From assembly GCA_936450465.1 (NCBI GenBank), contig OW388290.1:22619457-22683456 (forward strand): 64,000 nt of DNA, read 5' to 3'. The translations under genes were made by a program, and so were the position numbers. The notes below the pieces were generated by a model. That model was not told the origin of the DNA. It did not search any database and saw only the letters and a list, made by a program, of their open reading frames with translations. This DNA is from Gibbula magus (lineage: Eukaryota; Mollusca; Gastropoda; Trochida; Trochidae). Shown here piece after piece: positions 48,805 to 60,509 of the stretch (position 1 is the first letter of the stretch; each line of letters begins with the position of its first letter).

Positions 48805-50589
48805 TAAGGTATGCAGTAATCGTCTTTACTAGTTCAGAATGGTAATTGAGTCCTCAGTAAGTTGTACTTATTAAACATTAGAGATCCAATCCTGTTCACC
48901 AAACTTGATTAAGACCGACTTATGTATCATCTAGAATACTAACAGAATTAGTGTCTGTGTCCCTGTCGCAAGATCAAAAGATAAACAGCTCATACATGAA
49001 TAATAAACCACTTCCACAACGTAATAAAGTGGCAGTCAGGGATATCATGTTACTTGCACACTTTGATGAATAGTGATGAAGTTGTGGAAGACAGTGATAG
49101 TTGTATAATGATTAATGTAGTGATTTCTGAGATCTAACATGTTGTCTACCAAATTACTTAGCTTTCTTAACGGTTTGGTGAGTTATAACGGAATGACATT
49201 TGTTCATAATGTTTTTGCAAATGCACCAATTGATTTACTTGTGTGACACTCGGAAAACGAAAAATGTGAATAAATTATTTCAGTGATATCATTTTCGAAC
49301 TGCTTGTAAATTTTTAAATAAAACAGCCTAGTTATAAACATTAATGCAACTAAATTACCTGCGGGTCACAGCTCGGCCTATAAACTTATTTGATTAGCTG
49401 GTGGTGAAGCTATCGTAAGGTGGTTGGGCTTTTAACGACTTGATGACAGACACATGTCCCCACTTAGGAAGTTACTGATGTATATACCATACACTGCATG
49501 CAGGGCAGGATATTTGTCACCATATCACTAACCATTTAAATCAAATCGGTATCCTTGTCAGTTGACAGTATGATCTATATTTGGTAGCTATAAGTTAGGC
49601 ATAACTTCATTGATTTGACTGACTGAAGATACAAGATCATCAATCCTGCAACCATCGACCTCGTTTGTGACACATATTTATAACAGTTAAACTATGAAAC
49701 AGATTATAATTCTTTTTAAATAGCTTTTTGTTGTTTATAACTTCATAATCACATATACAGGTGACAATAATGTGGATTGATATTTGTTGATTGAACAGAG
49801 CGATATTTACATTTGGTGATAACCATAGTCTTCATTGAATGTGCAGTTCATACATTCTGTGAACTTAAGATGGTGTGGGATCAACAATTAAATACCAATG
49901 CTATCAGCCTAGAGACGTTTATTGTATCATTTCATTCGCCATATCATTAAGGTGACTATATGTCCCAATGCTTTGAAAATGGCAATCTTTTTGCATCCGG
50001 GTAGATAACTGTTTGTGTGTATCAAAAAGTAATTGTAGATGAGTGCATTTGCCAATACTTTTTATCTACAATGTATGTACATGGCAGATATTGGAAACTT
50101 TTGAATTCCTGATGATTAGTGTGCAATGTTTGCTTATTAAAATAACATTTGATTGATGTCTGTTGTTTTGGCATTGGTGACAGTTAAAGTTGTTAGATCC
50201 AACGCAGCATACACGTTAGCACATCCAAGTAAAGAGTTCTAAAGGTGAGGTTGGTGTGGAATCTTTTTGTCACAACAAAAAAAATTCCCTAGATAATTTA
50301 GAGCATCGTCCGTTACCACTAGCTTACATTCAATATGACGTTCGTATCGGGTGAGAAGAAAGCTAAAATAAATGGAAAACTAAATATTATACACACAGGT
50401 ATAAAGATTAATCACATGATTTATGAAGCGATACACATATCTTCAATATTCTGTGAAATGAGACATAAAATCAAATATATGAGACCCCTAATAAGGGGAC
50501 ACAGGGGCATATGATATTGTTTCTCTGGAAGGGAAAGCTTTAAAAAGCGTACATCGTATGTACAGACTCATTGACCAATCGAGATTATC

Positions 50590-51230
50590 AAATTTAGATT
50601 AGGTGACCCCAGAAACCCTTATTGTCTTCTCTAGATGATAATCCCTAGACCGCTGAAATATTGTGTAAAGACTACTTGGAAATGGTGATCATGAATCGGA
50701 GATGATGTGAACCTGATCCAACAGGGCAACAGGAGCAAAACCATAAAAACCCAGTTTTGTCTTCTACAAAACAAAAAGCCCTTGAAAGCTGAACTTGTGT
50801 ATGAATTATCATAATCAGATCGCGTTTTAAATAAATTGCAGACTTTGTGACCATATTGCCCATAAAATGGGCCACAGGGTCACACCCTTGACCATTTTTC
50901 TTTTATCTTTTTCTGAAGAACTAACAGCTTTATTAAAAGTTTAATCTGTATACCGAGTTGTTCATAGGGGGCATTAATTGTTTGAATTTGGCCTATTTGG
51001 GGTCATACGGGTCAAGCCCTAAAACTCATTGTTCTGTCTTCTCAAATTTGAAAAGCCTTAGAAATTTAAAATAATTTATACAGGCCAATGAGGATTATGA
51101 TTGTCAATATTTAACCATATATTTAACCCGTCTTCTGTAAAATGCTAATGCTTTAACCTTTAGTTCATATCATTTAAATCCTGAGGAACTACAGAGCCTA
51201 TGGCTTTATTTGTATCAGATCTAGGACGAC
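50590..51230 (+). repeat. degenerate about 140-bp tandem repeat in copy C
   Basis: Counterpart of 9,190-9,800, with the same order of words (gtcttctctag, gtcttctacaaaac, ctttttctgaagaac, gtcttctcaaatttg, ctacagagcctatggct). Confidence 0.6.
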
Positions 51231-51535
51231 AGCAATTGAGTCACTGACAGCGATTAAAGTTGTCATAATACCTTTTGTCATCTAAAGGATTATTAACCCC
51301 AGCTCTAATTGCCTATTCAAGTCCGGTTTCTTGAGCACTTTCAGCTGGTGGCAACAGACAGTAGATGTTTGACATTTGAAAGACGACGAACATGAAGGAG
51401 TGATTACAAGAAAGGCTTGTTTTCAGTCTGATTACTGTCTAATCTATAATAAAGTGCTCAACTGTCACATTGATAGATCGTTTTAAAAATGGCACTTACA
51501 ACATGTTTATGTACAGCATTCACATGGAAAATGTA

Positions 51536-52045
51536 AACTGAGGCACAAAAGAAACTTTACAACCTATTGTTTCACTCATACTGAAAAATAACAAAACAAA
51601 TTGATATAATAGAACCTGGATATTATTTAATTTTCACTGTTGACTGATTCGGCAAACAATCATGCTCGTTTTTTTCAAACATGCAGCGTTAGTCACTGAA
51701 AGGACCAAGGGATATAAAATCATTTTTACACCAACATGACCACTACCATGTTTATAATGTTGTACATGTGTGCAGAAGGAGGCACATTTATTGATTTTCA
51801 CTTAGCAGATGTCTTATATGTTGATGAACAGTTGTGTTTTATCAAAATTAATTTTGGAAGAATTTATTAATTTAAAATTTAATTTTCCCCCAAAAAACCT
51901 TAAACCACATAGAATTATACCGTGGCTGATGACTAAACGCCTGCACTTTTCAGTTTTAGAGTACGAAAACATAAGATATTTGTAATTGAAAATCCAACAT
52001 ATGATAAAACCAACTGGGGTGTAAACTTTCTTTTGTACCTCAGTT
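51536..52045 (+). mobile_element. TA-flanked MITE, copy 3, with empty site in copy A
   Basis: The ends aactgaggcacaaaagaaac and (right, reverse complement) aactgaggtacaaaagaaag, with TA on both sides (51,534-51,535 and 52,046-52,047). In copy A the same place reads aaatgtattaacag (10,106-10,119) with a single TA and no insert. This confirms both the borders and the TA duplication. 510 bp, non-coding. Confidence 0.97.
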
Positions 52046-53358
52046 TATTAACAGTGTGGTACAGAAGTCCTTGGTGATCTAAGTCAGCAACATCAAGTGC
52101 GATATTAAAGGGCACCATGTCAATTCCTATACGCTGTCAAACAAGGAATGGAACACATTTAGAACATTCTTTTTAGGATCTAATTATTTACTTTAAATAT
52201 ACTGATGGAAATGAATAAAGGACCACATGGTTAGCTTCAGATGTTTTGCATAAGGTTTGAACGCTGTGTAACGGAAACGTAGAGATGGAAATTGTTCAAA
52301 ATCAGTATCCTGTTTGTACCCCGTATCTTTTGATTACTTCTGAAATTCACACTTTCAAAATAACATTGTGAAGAATGAATTCATTTATAGAAATCGATTT
52401 TAGTATCTTGAATAACATAATGAACACATATATGTAAGGGACAGGAAAATGAAACAACATTCATATAACAAAAAGCCTAATCTATCCAGTACTGTGGAGG
52501 CCCGGTGACTAACTTAAATGTGGTCGAAACTGCGACCCTGATGAACACCTTTTCGGATGTTATTTTTAATCCTTTATCACTAACGTATATGTCCAGAAAG
52601 TTTCCTTTCTATATGTCACGTCTTTATGCACGTGAATGGTTTGAATCGTTCGGACTCTTGACACACCAAAAACACAGAGATCCATTTAGAGAGTAACATA
52701 AGCATGCTATTTTCACAAATTGAATATTACAAACCTTCCTATTTCTATTTTATTAGTAAAAGAATTAATAAGATCATGTCTGAGTGTACTGTGCATTTGA
52801 ATTGATTTCTCTATTCAAGTGCGAAGGTGTCAGTCACATATTCCACTTGCAGGTTTGCTTCTATCTACCGTGTGTGTGTGCAGTATTGTCGCTGACATTT
52901 TACAGTGTTAAATTCGTATGTCTTCTCTTGATAACATCAGAGTGACCATCCTTGTAATTTGTAATGTAACCATTGTAATTAGATTTACATGTGATCAAAG
53001 ATCTCTACTTGTCTTCGGAAATGATAATCGACGATATGTGTGCCCTTATGTTATTAGTACGGGTGTTTGTTACTGTACCATTAAGCTCCATTGCATAAGT
53101 ATGAATAATATATCACTTTCAATGAAGAGTCTACCTTTGTGTAATTTCTGTAGCTTTGCGTGACATTTACGACATGTACAGGTACAGAGAAAGTAATGTT
53201 ACACTTAATTTGAAAATAATATAGTCTGTGCCCCTTAAACGTAATCGTTTTGAAATTTAAACTTTCATGTATGATTCAGGTTTAGAGGTAAATCTATCCA
53301 TATTACTTTTCACGAAGAGCTGAAAATATCATAATCGAAACGTTGCCAATTTTACAGT

Positions 53359-53432
53359 TATTGTAATTGATACCGATCCGTTATTGTAACTGGTATCATG
53401 TCCGTTAGTGTACCTGATACCCTGAGAACTTG
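53359..53432 (+). repeat. 24-bp minisatellite, copy C allele
   Basis: About three diverged units (gataccgatccgttattg, ggtatcatgtccgttag) at the same position as 11,303 and 23,064. Confidence 0.6.
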
Positions 53433-53631
53433 GGGGTGCAACACTATTTCTGCTATGAATATTTGTTACAGATTAATTTTGTTGGTTCATTATTTTTACT
53501 GCAGCTCTCTCTCTCTCTTATTGTAACTGATACTTATTTACTGCTTTGGCTTTGGCTGGCGAATGTTGATGAGTTGGTCAATTTGCATTGATCATTGAAG
53601 GTTTCTCCAGGGCATCCTCTAGTCATCTGAC

Positions 53632-53814
53632 ATGGCGGATATTGCTGATTTGTTTCATATTTCGTTCAAGACTCCTGGTCCAATACTTATCGAATCAAAC
53701 ATGACTTCTCTCACGCAGAGATTGACAGGGGGTTTGCCCGAGAGGGACGGATCTACTGTAAATGAGTTTCTTCAGATGTCGTTGTGTGGTGAATCATGTT
53801 GTCAACTTCAGTAG
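53632..53814 (+). other. exon-like block E1, copy C (open)
   Basis: An open frame from ATG at 53,632 with ADIADLFHISFKTPG, SNMTSLTQRLTGG and RDGSTVNEF, ending at TAG. It corresponds to 11,428-11,634 in A, and openness is retained despite many substitutions. Unrecognised; could be an exon or a repeat fragment. Confidence 0.35.
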
Positions 53815-54644
53815 AACATGTTACTTTGTGATATCAGCAATCTTCAATTGCTAACAGATGCCATTTACATATACAGAGTACATGGTATTCTATTGATTAC
53901 ACAAACAGTTGGTTCTTTTGTTCATCCTTATGTAAGAAGATTTCGTGGTTAGCTGAAAAGAAATTTGCCATGCTACAGTAAGATATCATAACCATATGGT
54001 ACTTAAACTTCAAAAGTTCAACTCGTTCTCTTTCACTTTGTTATTTAACTGTTAAGTTCTTAAGTTACTAATAAAGCACAAATGTAATTAATCAAAACAA
54101 AGTCATCCGAGATCATTTATTATTTCATAAATATATTGAAACACATTCCAAATATTTATTTATCTTTCTGGTACAGATTATTTCGACTATAAAATGTATT
54201 AATTTTGGAAAGATGTTTTCACATGTAAACAAAGACAGAGTCTATTTTCGCACCCACAACATGGTGGTCGATTCTCACCCTGTAAACAAATATGTGACAC
54301 AAAAACGTAAGAGATGAGCATCATTGATCTACTGCACGTAAGAGTATCTTCTTTGTACGTTCTGGTCGATTTTCCGATTTTCCAAAGTTGTCAAGGTCAT
54401 AACCTCAGCTCGACAATCTTATTGTTTTCTATGCTAAACCACGTCTTAAGGTTCTTTAAGTCTGTAGGTGTCTCTGAAACAATGTAACTGAAACTTGTGA
54501 TATTAAAGTTGTTTCTGATATATGTTATTATCAGATGAAAGATATATGTGTCATATAGTCAATAAACAGTGAAACTATATACTCAAATGTTTGCAAGATC
54601 ACCAGTAAGCACATGGATGAGCAAGATTATTATAAATATCTGGT

Positions 54645-54672
54645 ACATACATATATACATACATACATAAAT
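54645..54672 (+). repeat. (TACA)n microsatellite
   Basis: A short run of tacata/catacata units. Copies A and B have only a few at the same place. Confidence 0.8.
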
Positions 54673-55218
54673 AACAACATAAAGATCTAATTGATAAAAT
54701 AGTGTTGTTGCTTTAAGACACAGAGTAAAATAACTGATAAGTTTCTTGTTTTCGAAGTTGATGTGTCAATTAATGCAATGACTTTGGTCATTTAATAGCA
54801 AAATTCCACATTTAAGTGTCACTTATTTAATTTGCACAACAGCAACAGCCTTTTGAGCTAAAAAAAAACAATGCTATTATAAGTAAATGCTTATGAGCGT
54901 TTAGTTTTGATAACTATGTGCATATTAATCCCTTATGTATCTGAATGTTCCTAGGACACGATCATCGAAAGATTCGTGACCAAACTTTGATCCTTTGGAG
55001 ATCAATTGACATGTTATGAGGCAATATCTGACGTGTGATGAGTCGAACTCAACCAAAACATGTTATCAGAACTTCAAGGCTGCGACTTAGAGCTTTATTT
55101 AAGGTAAATATTCTCGGGCATAGGCAGTTATCTCAATATTTGATTTAAAACAGGATTGTCAATATATGCTCACGAGATACGCCTGCAGGACATGTGGAAG
55201 TTTTATACAGAAAATTAG

Positions 55219-55335
55219 GTGAGGTCAGGTGAGTTGGGGTTTAACGCGGCTTTAAAGAGTATTTCACTTATATTGAGGCTGCTAGTATTATGGCAGGGAG
55301 AAAGCCTGTAACACAATGTGGCTATGCATTATTTA
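55219..55335 (+). mobile_element. fragment of a gastropod-like dispersed repeat
   Basis: The segment gtgaggtcaggtgagttggg followed by gtttaacgcggcttt and a ggcagggagaaagcc end resembles, from memory, a very common dispersed repeat (gttttacgccgc-type) of vetigastropods. It lies in copy C where the A sequence equivalent to about 12,690-13,080 is missing, so it accompanies a deletion. Confidence 0.45.
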
Positions 55336-57527
55336 TGATATTTGTGTTCATATAGTAATACACTCGATTAGGAATGTGAACTTAACTTGTTAGACAAATT
55401 CTCGTTTCAAGTTTGATTACACTGACGTAAACTGAAGGATGTTCATCTTAAGACTGCCAGGGAAACGGGGTCCAAGTTTCCTTCTGGATGATGTTGTGTT
55501 CCTAATTAGGTGATTGAACAGCTGTCATAAAGAGAAGAACGAGGAAATTATTAACAAATTTACTCACAGATGTATACTGAAGGTATACATTCTAGTTTGA
55601 CTGCATTTAGTTTTCATTCAGGACATGAATAGAAGATTAAATACAAGAATGAGTTATAGAGATAATTTAATTCTCAATCTTCGACTGATCTGTACACTTT
55701 CTTTGAGGCTTTATAAGATCAAAGGTGCTGTGACTTTAAGCTAGTAATTAATTATGGTTATTCTATAAGAGCGGTTATTTTGAATAATCAAATTAAGTAT
55801 CGGCTCTAATAAGAATGCAGCTTAAGGGATAACTGACAAATCAAACTAGCTGAAGCAAACTAGACACTGCTATGTACAACAGGATCTTTATATGGATAGT
55901 GCATTTCTGGAAAAAAGTTGTATGGGGTATTTATTTTTACTGATATAGGACACTTTTTACGATCTTGTTGCAGTTACAATGCCCAAGCAAAGTTGCATAC
56001 AAACTGAAGTTGTAAAGTTATGTAAATGTTTGTTTGTGGTTTTTTTATTACTAACGAATTTGACTAAAAGCAATTGGGTTTTGGAAACAAAACTGCTCCT
56101 TTTCTGTAAACGCAAACGTTCAGTTCCATTGTTTAATGTACAAGTATATTCAGACTCAAAGTAAATGTTTCAATGACATATGGTGTTTAACAATGGTTAG
56201 GGATCTTTTTCATACATGTAATATCTCTATATTTCACACGGTCACACATGTAATATCTTTATAATTCAGAAGTTTATTGTTCATGTAAATTCTTATCTTG
56301 TATCCCAGTATTAACATATTATTAAGCTCAGTGCTTGTTAACGAATCTGAATGGTTCCTCGTATTCGAAATACATATGTCTAACCTATGTTGACTTTTAT
56401 ATCTGGAAACTTTGCCCGAAGAAAACATAAAGTACGGGAAGTAACAAAATGGCAAACACTATAACTGGATATTCCATTACGTGTTTTTAATATCAAATAA
56501 GTAGTTTGGTTAGTTTTAAGTCACAAAAGTGTGGGCTTGAGCACTTTCAGTTGTTTCACAGAAGGACTAAAATAGCTTTAGACATTACCGAACTATGACA
56601 AACCTACCTTTTGCTTTGTCTTTTACATACTAAGAGTTAATGTGTGTTTAATTACTGATAGGTTATGACATTATAGAATTGTGTTAGAATGTCATATAAA
56701 CTCGGCAATGTTCCGGTACTCAGTATTCAATACAAAATGACTGTTTTTAAAACACAATCAACCAGTCAATCTGTCTTATCTACGACTTTTAATTCTACAA
56801 GGCTGTCAGACTTGAGACGAACACTTGACTACTTCATCTGAACTTCTGAACAATATGACTCATGACACTGGTGATCATGACGATGTCATCATTGCGGGTT
56901 TATTAGACATGTGATCGGACTGTAGCCTATTAGAAATAAGTATTACTTTTCGTTTAAATCACTGCTTATTCAATATAGAAGTTAATAAATTGTCCTTTTC
57001 ATTTGTGATTTTCCAAAACTATTGTTATTATTTTCTAAGGTAAGAACGTTGATTTCAGTGAGAATATACAAGAATGATGAAATTTGTAGATCCATCCTTT
57101 TTCACCCACGTCACAACCAATTGGTACATGTTCTCTTAAAACTTCAACTTTATCAGATTTCGTGTTATAGTAATGACAATATTTTCATTATCAAGTCAAC
57201 TGTTGAAATGTCTTCTGTTATTTAAAAATATCCGAAAGTGATTAACTTTTGTTGTTCAATGCAAGCAATTTGAACTTAAACCCGAGACGAGGAATGCTTT
57301 GTTTCAGTATCATTACTCAAAGACAATCAATATACGTGTTTCAGTATGTGTGTGTATACAAATACGTGTACATGTACCCAAGAGGCAAGCAGATGTTATT
57401 TCAGGGTTGTCTTCACTTTTCGACCAAACCTAAACATAACTTAATTTAAAAACAGTTCCATGGTTTTTTTTAAAAGTTTCTATGGAAACGCTGTGTACTA
57501 AGACAGGGTAAAAGTAGAGTAGATGTG

Positions 57528-57885
57528 ATATTGTATTTACATCTTCAATAAAGCCTACAGGCTATTGTTTATCCACCACTCAAGTACTTACTTCCCTCAT
57601 GTCTGTATTGCAAATCCTCATTGTATACCATTATCATGCTTTACCCCTCTCATGTTTGTATTACTAATCCCCATTGTATACCATTCTCATGCCCGTTTAT
57701 CTCCGTGGTGGAGTTTCCTCACCATTGTTTTTTTTTTTTGGTTTATAAATGTATCATATTTTGTTATTTCCTTACATTCCACCTGATGAAGGAGTGAACG
57801 TCGTGTATTTTCACATTAAAGAAGTTGTTATCCAGAAAATATTCCTGTTCTAATGTATACCACTTCTAAATGCACTTCAAAGACT
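57528..57885 (+). mobile_element. 358-bp retroposon with 13-bp target duplication
   Basis: Flanked by exact tagagtagatgtg copies (57,515-57,527 and 57,886-57,898). Copy A has one tagagtagatgtg (19,057-19,069) and no insert. Inside is a 50-bp duplicated motif (ctcatgt(c/t)tgtatt ... ccattgtataccatt, 57,596-57,700), a T-tract, and a right part with cctgatgaaggagtgaacgt followed by aaagaagttgttatcc. The last words resemble the ends of Penelope-like elements, which often carry hammerhead cores of the type CTGATGA...GAAAC; here GAAAC is degraded to GAAC. Confidence 0.8.
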
Positions 57886-58384
57886 TAGAGTAGATGTGTT
57901 TTTCATATTTATAAATTTAAGCAAATAATAATTTGATCTAATGTACTGTACTCAAACATGTTGGAGGATTATCATTTGGCTTGGTCCATATAATGAATCT
58001 TAACCAATGAGTTCGTGATGAATAAACTTAGTGTTATGTATGTATCATTTTTATGTGTGTACGACATATTATAGAAATGAAGGTATTTGATATTACTAGA
58101 CTACTGTTGACTGTTATGTGTAAATGTTTTGCCTCTATCTTGTCCAAAAAAGGTGGAACAACAACAAATATTCAAAATGGTTCTTCAAAACGTGAGGATA
58201 CATGTAAAATGATTATACATGCAGTTTTATTTGCAAACATTTGAATAGTCATTAAATCAATCAGTTTAGTTTAGTGCTTTAAAAGTTTTATTATTAAAAT
58301 TACTGGCATCAAGAATGAGATCTTAGTTAAAAAAGACCGTCAGATCGTCATTATATTCTCTGGTTCTTGCAGGTATGTGAGTAG

Positions 58385-58636
58385 TTGGTCGGTTTGCAGC
58401 TATTTATGAGAATCATCCAGGCATCTGACCTCGCTAATCTGTTTTCCACTCCGCCTCAAAACTCACTGTTCAATGATAATCGAATCAAACATGGCTACTA
58501 TCACGTGCAGATTGACAGGGGGTGTATCCCAGTATTACTGGTCAACTTTAAACCAGATGTCTGCCCGACTGACCTTCTTCAAAACAACTGGTGGTCAATT
58601 GATGATTATCTCTGTTTTAGTGAATGTCTACAATAA
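58385..58636 (+). other. exon-like block E2, copy C (open)
   Basis: Open for 83 codons with QASDLANLFSTPPQNSLFND, HGYYHVQIDRG and NNWWSIDDYLCFSECLQ. Relative to A and B it lacks nine bases in frame (the LED/I-coding gaagacatc), and it has TTA where A and B have TAA. A second frame (58,473-58,727) is the one collinear with E1. The possible acceptor ggttcttgcag lies upstream at 58,362-58,372. No family recognised. Confidence 0.35.
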
Positions 58637-59908
58637 GAAAATATGTATGAATAAAAATATGTGTGCAATTACATGTATGCTTAGAAAAATAACAATAAGT
58701 GTAATATATTTAAAAAAAATTAAATAATAGGACTTTACTCATGTGCATTCATCCATACTGAAGTTTATTCAAAGCACTGCACACCACAGTTCACAGTTGA
58801 AAAGACACTTGAAAATCGTGAGTTTTCAATTTTTAATGAAAGATAGAGAACTCCGTGGAATCCCGTAGAGATTGGGGGAAATCATTCTAGGCTGTGTAGG
58901 TTGCATAGGCGAATGATATGCTGCCGTGTCTCTTTACTTTACACTACAAATCCAGGAGAACTTATCAATTCGTGTTTGATTGTCTATACTGTAGTTAGTA
59001 TTAAAGATTCCCGTAACATAAAGACATTGACATTCAACTGAAAACTTATTGTGGTTGTCTCCGATTAACAAGTTTTATCGTATATAAATACTTTAATATT
59101 CTACATTTTATTTTCCCATCCATGGAATCGAGTTAAGTCTATTTGTAAACTAGAGAAAATATTTGTATTGCAGTTAGATATCACTTCTAAACAAGCTACA
59201 TCAAATAAGTGACACTGACATTTGAGGTTAAGAAATGCGTTTCAAGTTTTCGTTTCTCTTAAACAGTATATTTGATATGTATGTATGAACATAATACTAA
59301 TGACACAATGTTACTGTGAATATGTGCTGAAGGGTTAATCTATCAACATAAAACAACTTAAGTACTCTCATTAAATGATCCACACACTTTTGTTGTCAAT
59401 AATTCCAACAAACAAAAACATTGCATTGTAACTAAGCTATTTTCAGAAAGGGACCAATCAACTCAGAATCCCAAACATGGTTACGTGAGTACATGGTCTA
59501 GACGTTGTAAGTAAAGTCTGGCAGTATATTCAATTATCAAGACACAGTACAATCATAAAAGTAATTTTGGTTATTTTCACGTTTGTTTTGTTGTGATGCA
59601 TTGTGATAGATGACATTATCTTTATTCTACATATTTGTGAGTCTAGCAGACGATGTTCTGTATGGTCGTGAACATACATGTATATTGTGCTTTGAATTGG
59701 GATTAAGACCTTCCAATATCAGTTATATACCAATATGTTCACATTTCCATTCCTCACATTAAATCTGATACACAACATGAGTTCTCGTGATATTAGTTCT
59801 CAAATTGAACAATTAATGATATTTAGGATCAATAAATGATTTCTCAACAAATACTGAAAAGACATAGATTGTTTATGAGTGGTTGAGGAGTGCTGAATAG
59901 AAACACGT

Positions 59909-60509
59909 TGTTGGCATGTCAGTAAAATGCTAAAGCGACACACGCTGTGGGCGTGTCAGTAGAGTGTTGAAGAGACACTGTCACCTTATGGGCCTGTCAG
60001 TAAAGTGCTGAAGAGACACACGTTGTGGGCGTGTCAGTAAAGTGTTGAAGAGACACTGTCACGTTATGGGCCTGTCAGTAAAGTGCTCAAGAGACACACG
60101 TTGTGGGCGTGTCAGTAGAGTGTTGAAGAGACACTGTCACGTTATGGGCCTGTCAGTAAAATGCTAAAGCGACACACACTTTGGGCGTGTCAGTAGAGTG
60201 TTGAAGAGACACTGTCACCTTATGGGCCTGTCAGTAAAGTGCTGAAGAGACACACGTTGTGGGCGTGTCAGTAAAGTGTTGAAGAGACACTGTCACGTTA
60301 TGGGCCTGTCAGTAAAGTGCTCAAGAGACACACGTTGTGGGCGTGTCAGTAGAGTGTTGAAGAGACACTGTCACCTTATGGGCCTGTCAGTAAAGTGCTG
60401 AAGAGACACACGTTGTGGGCGTGTCAGTAAAGTGTTGAAGTGACACACGTTGTGGACGTCTCGGTAAAGTGCTGAACAGACAAATGTTGTTGGTGTGTCA
60501 GTAAAGTGT
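59909..60509 (+). repeat. 37/41-bp minisatellite expanded in copy C, higher-order structure
   Basis: Sixteen monomers. Most alternate a 41-bp type (gggcgtgtcagtaaagtg ... ctgtcacgtta) and a 37-bp type (gggcctgtcagtaaagtg ... cacacgttg), giving a 78-bp dimer. Monomers 1-6 and 7-12 carry the same variants in the same order (aaaatgctaaagcg, then agagtg, and so on), so a 234-bp six-monomer block was itself duplicated. Copy B has about six monomers at this locus; C is 406 bp longer. Confidence 0.93.

Noticed and set aside
59909..60509. Regular repeats that could be mistaken for a CRISPR array
   Set aside because: Monomers are contiguous with no unique spacers and the genome is eukaryotic. It is a minisatellite.
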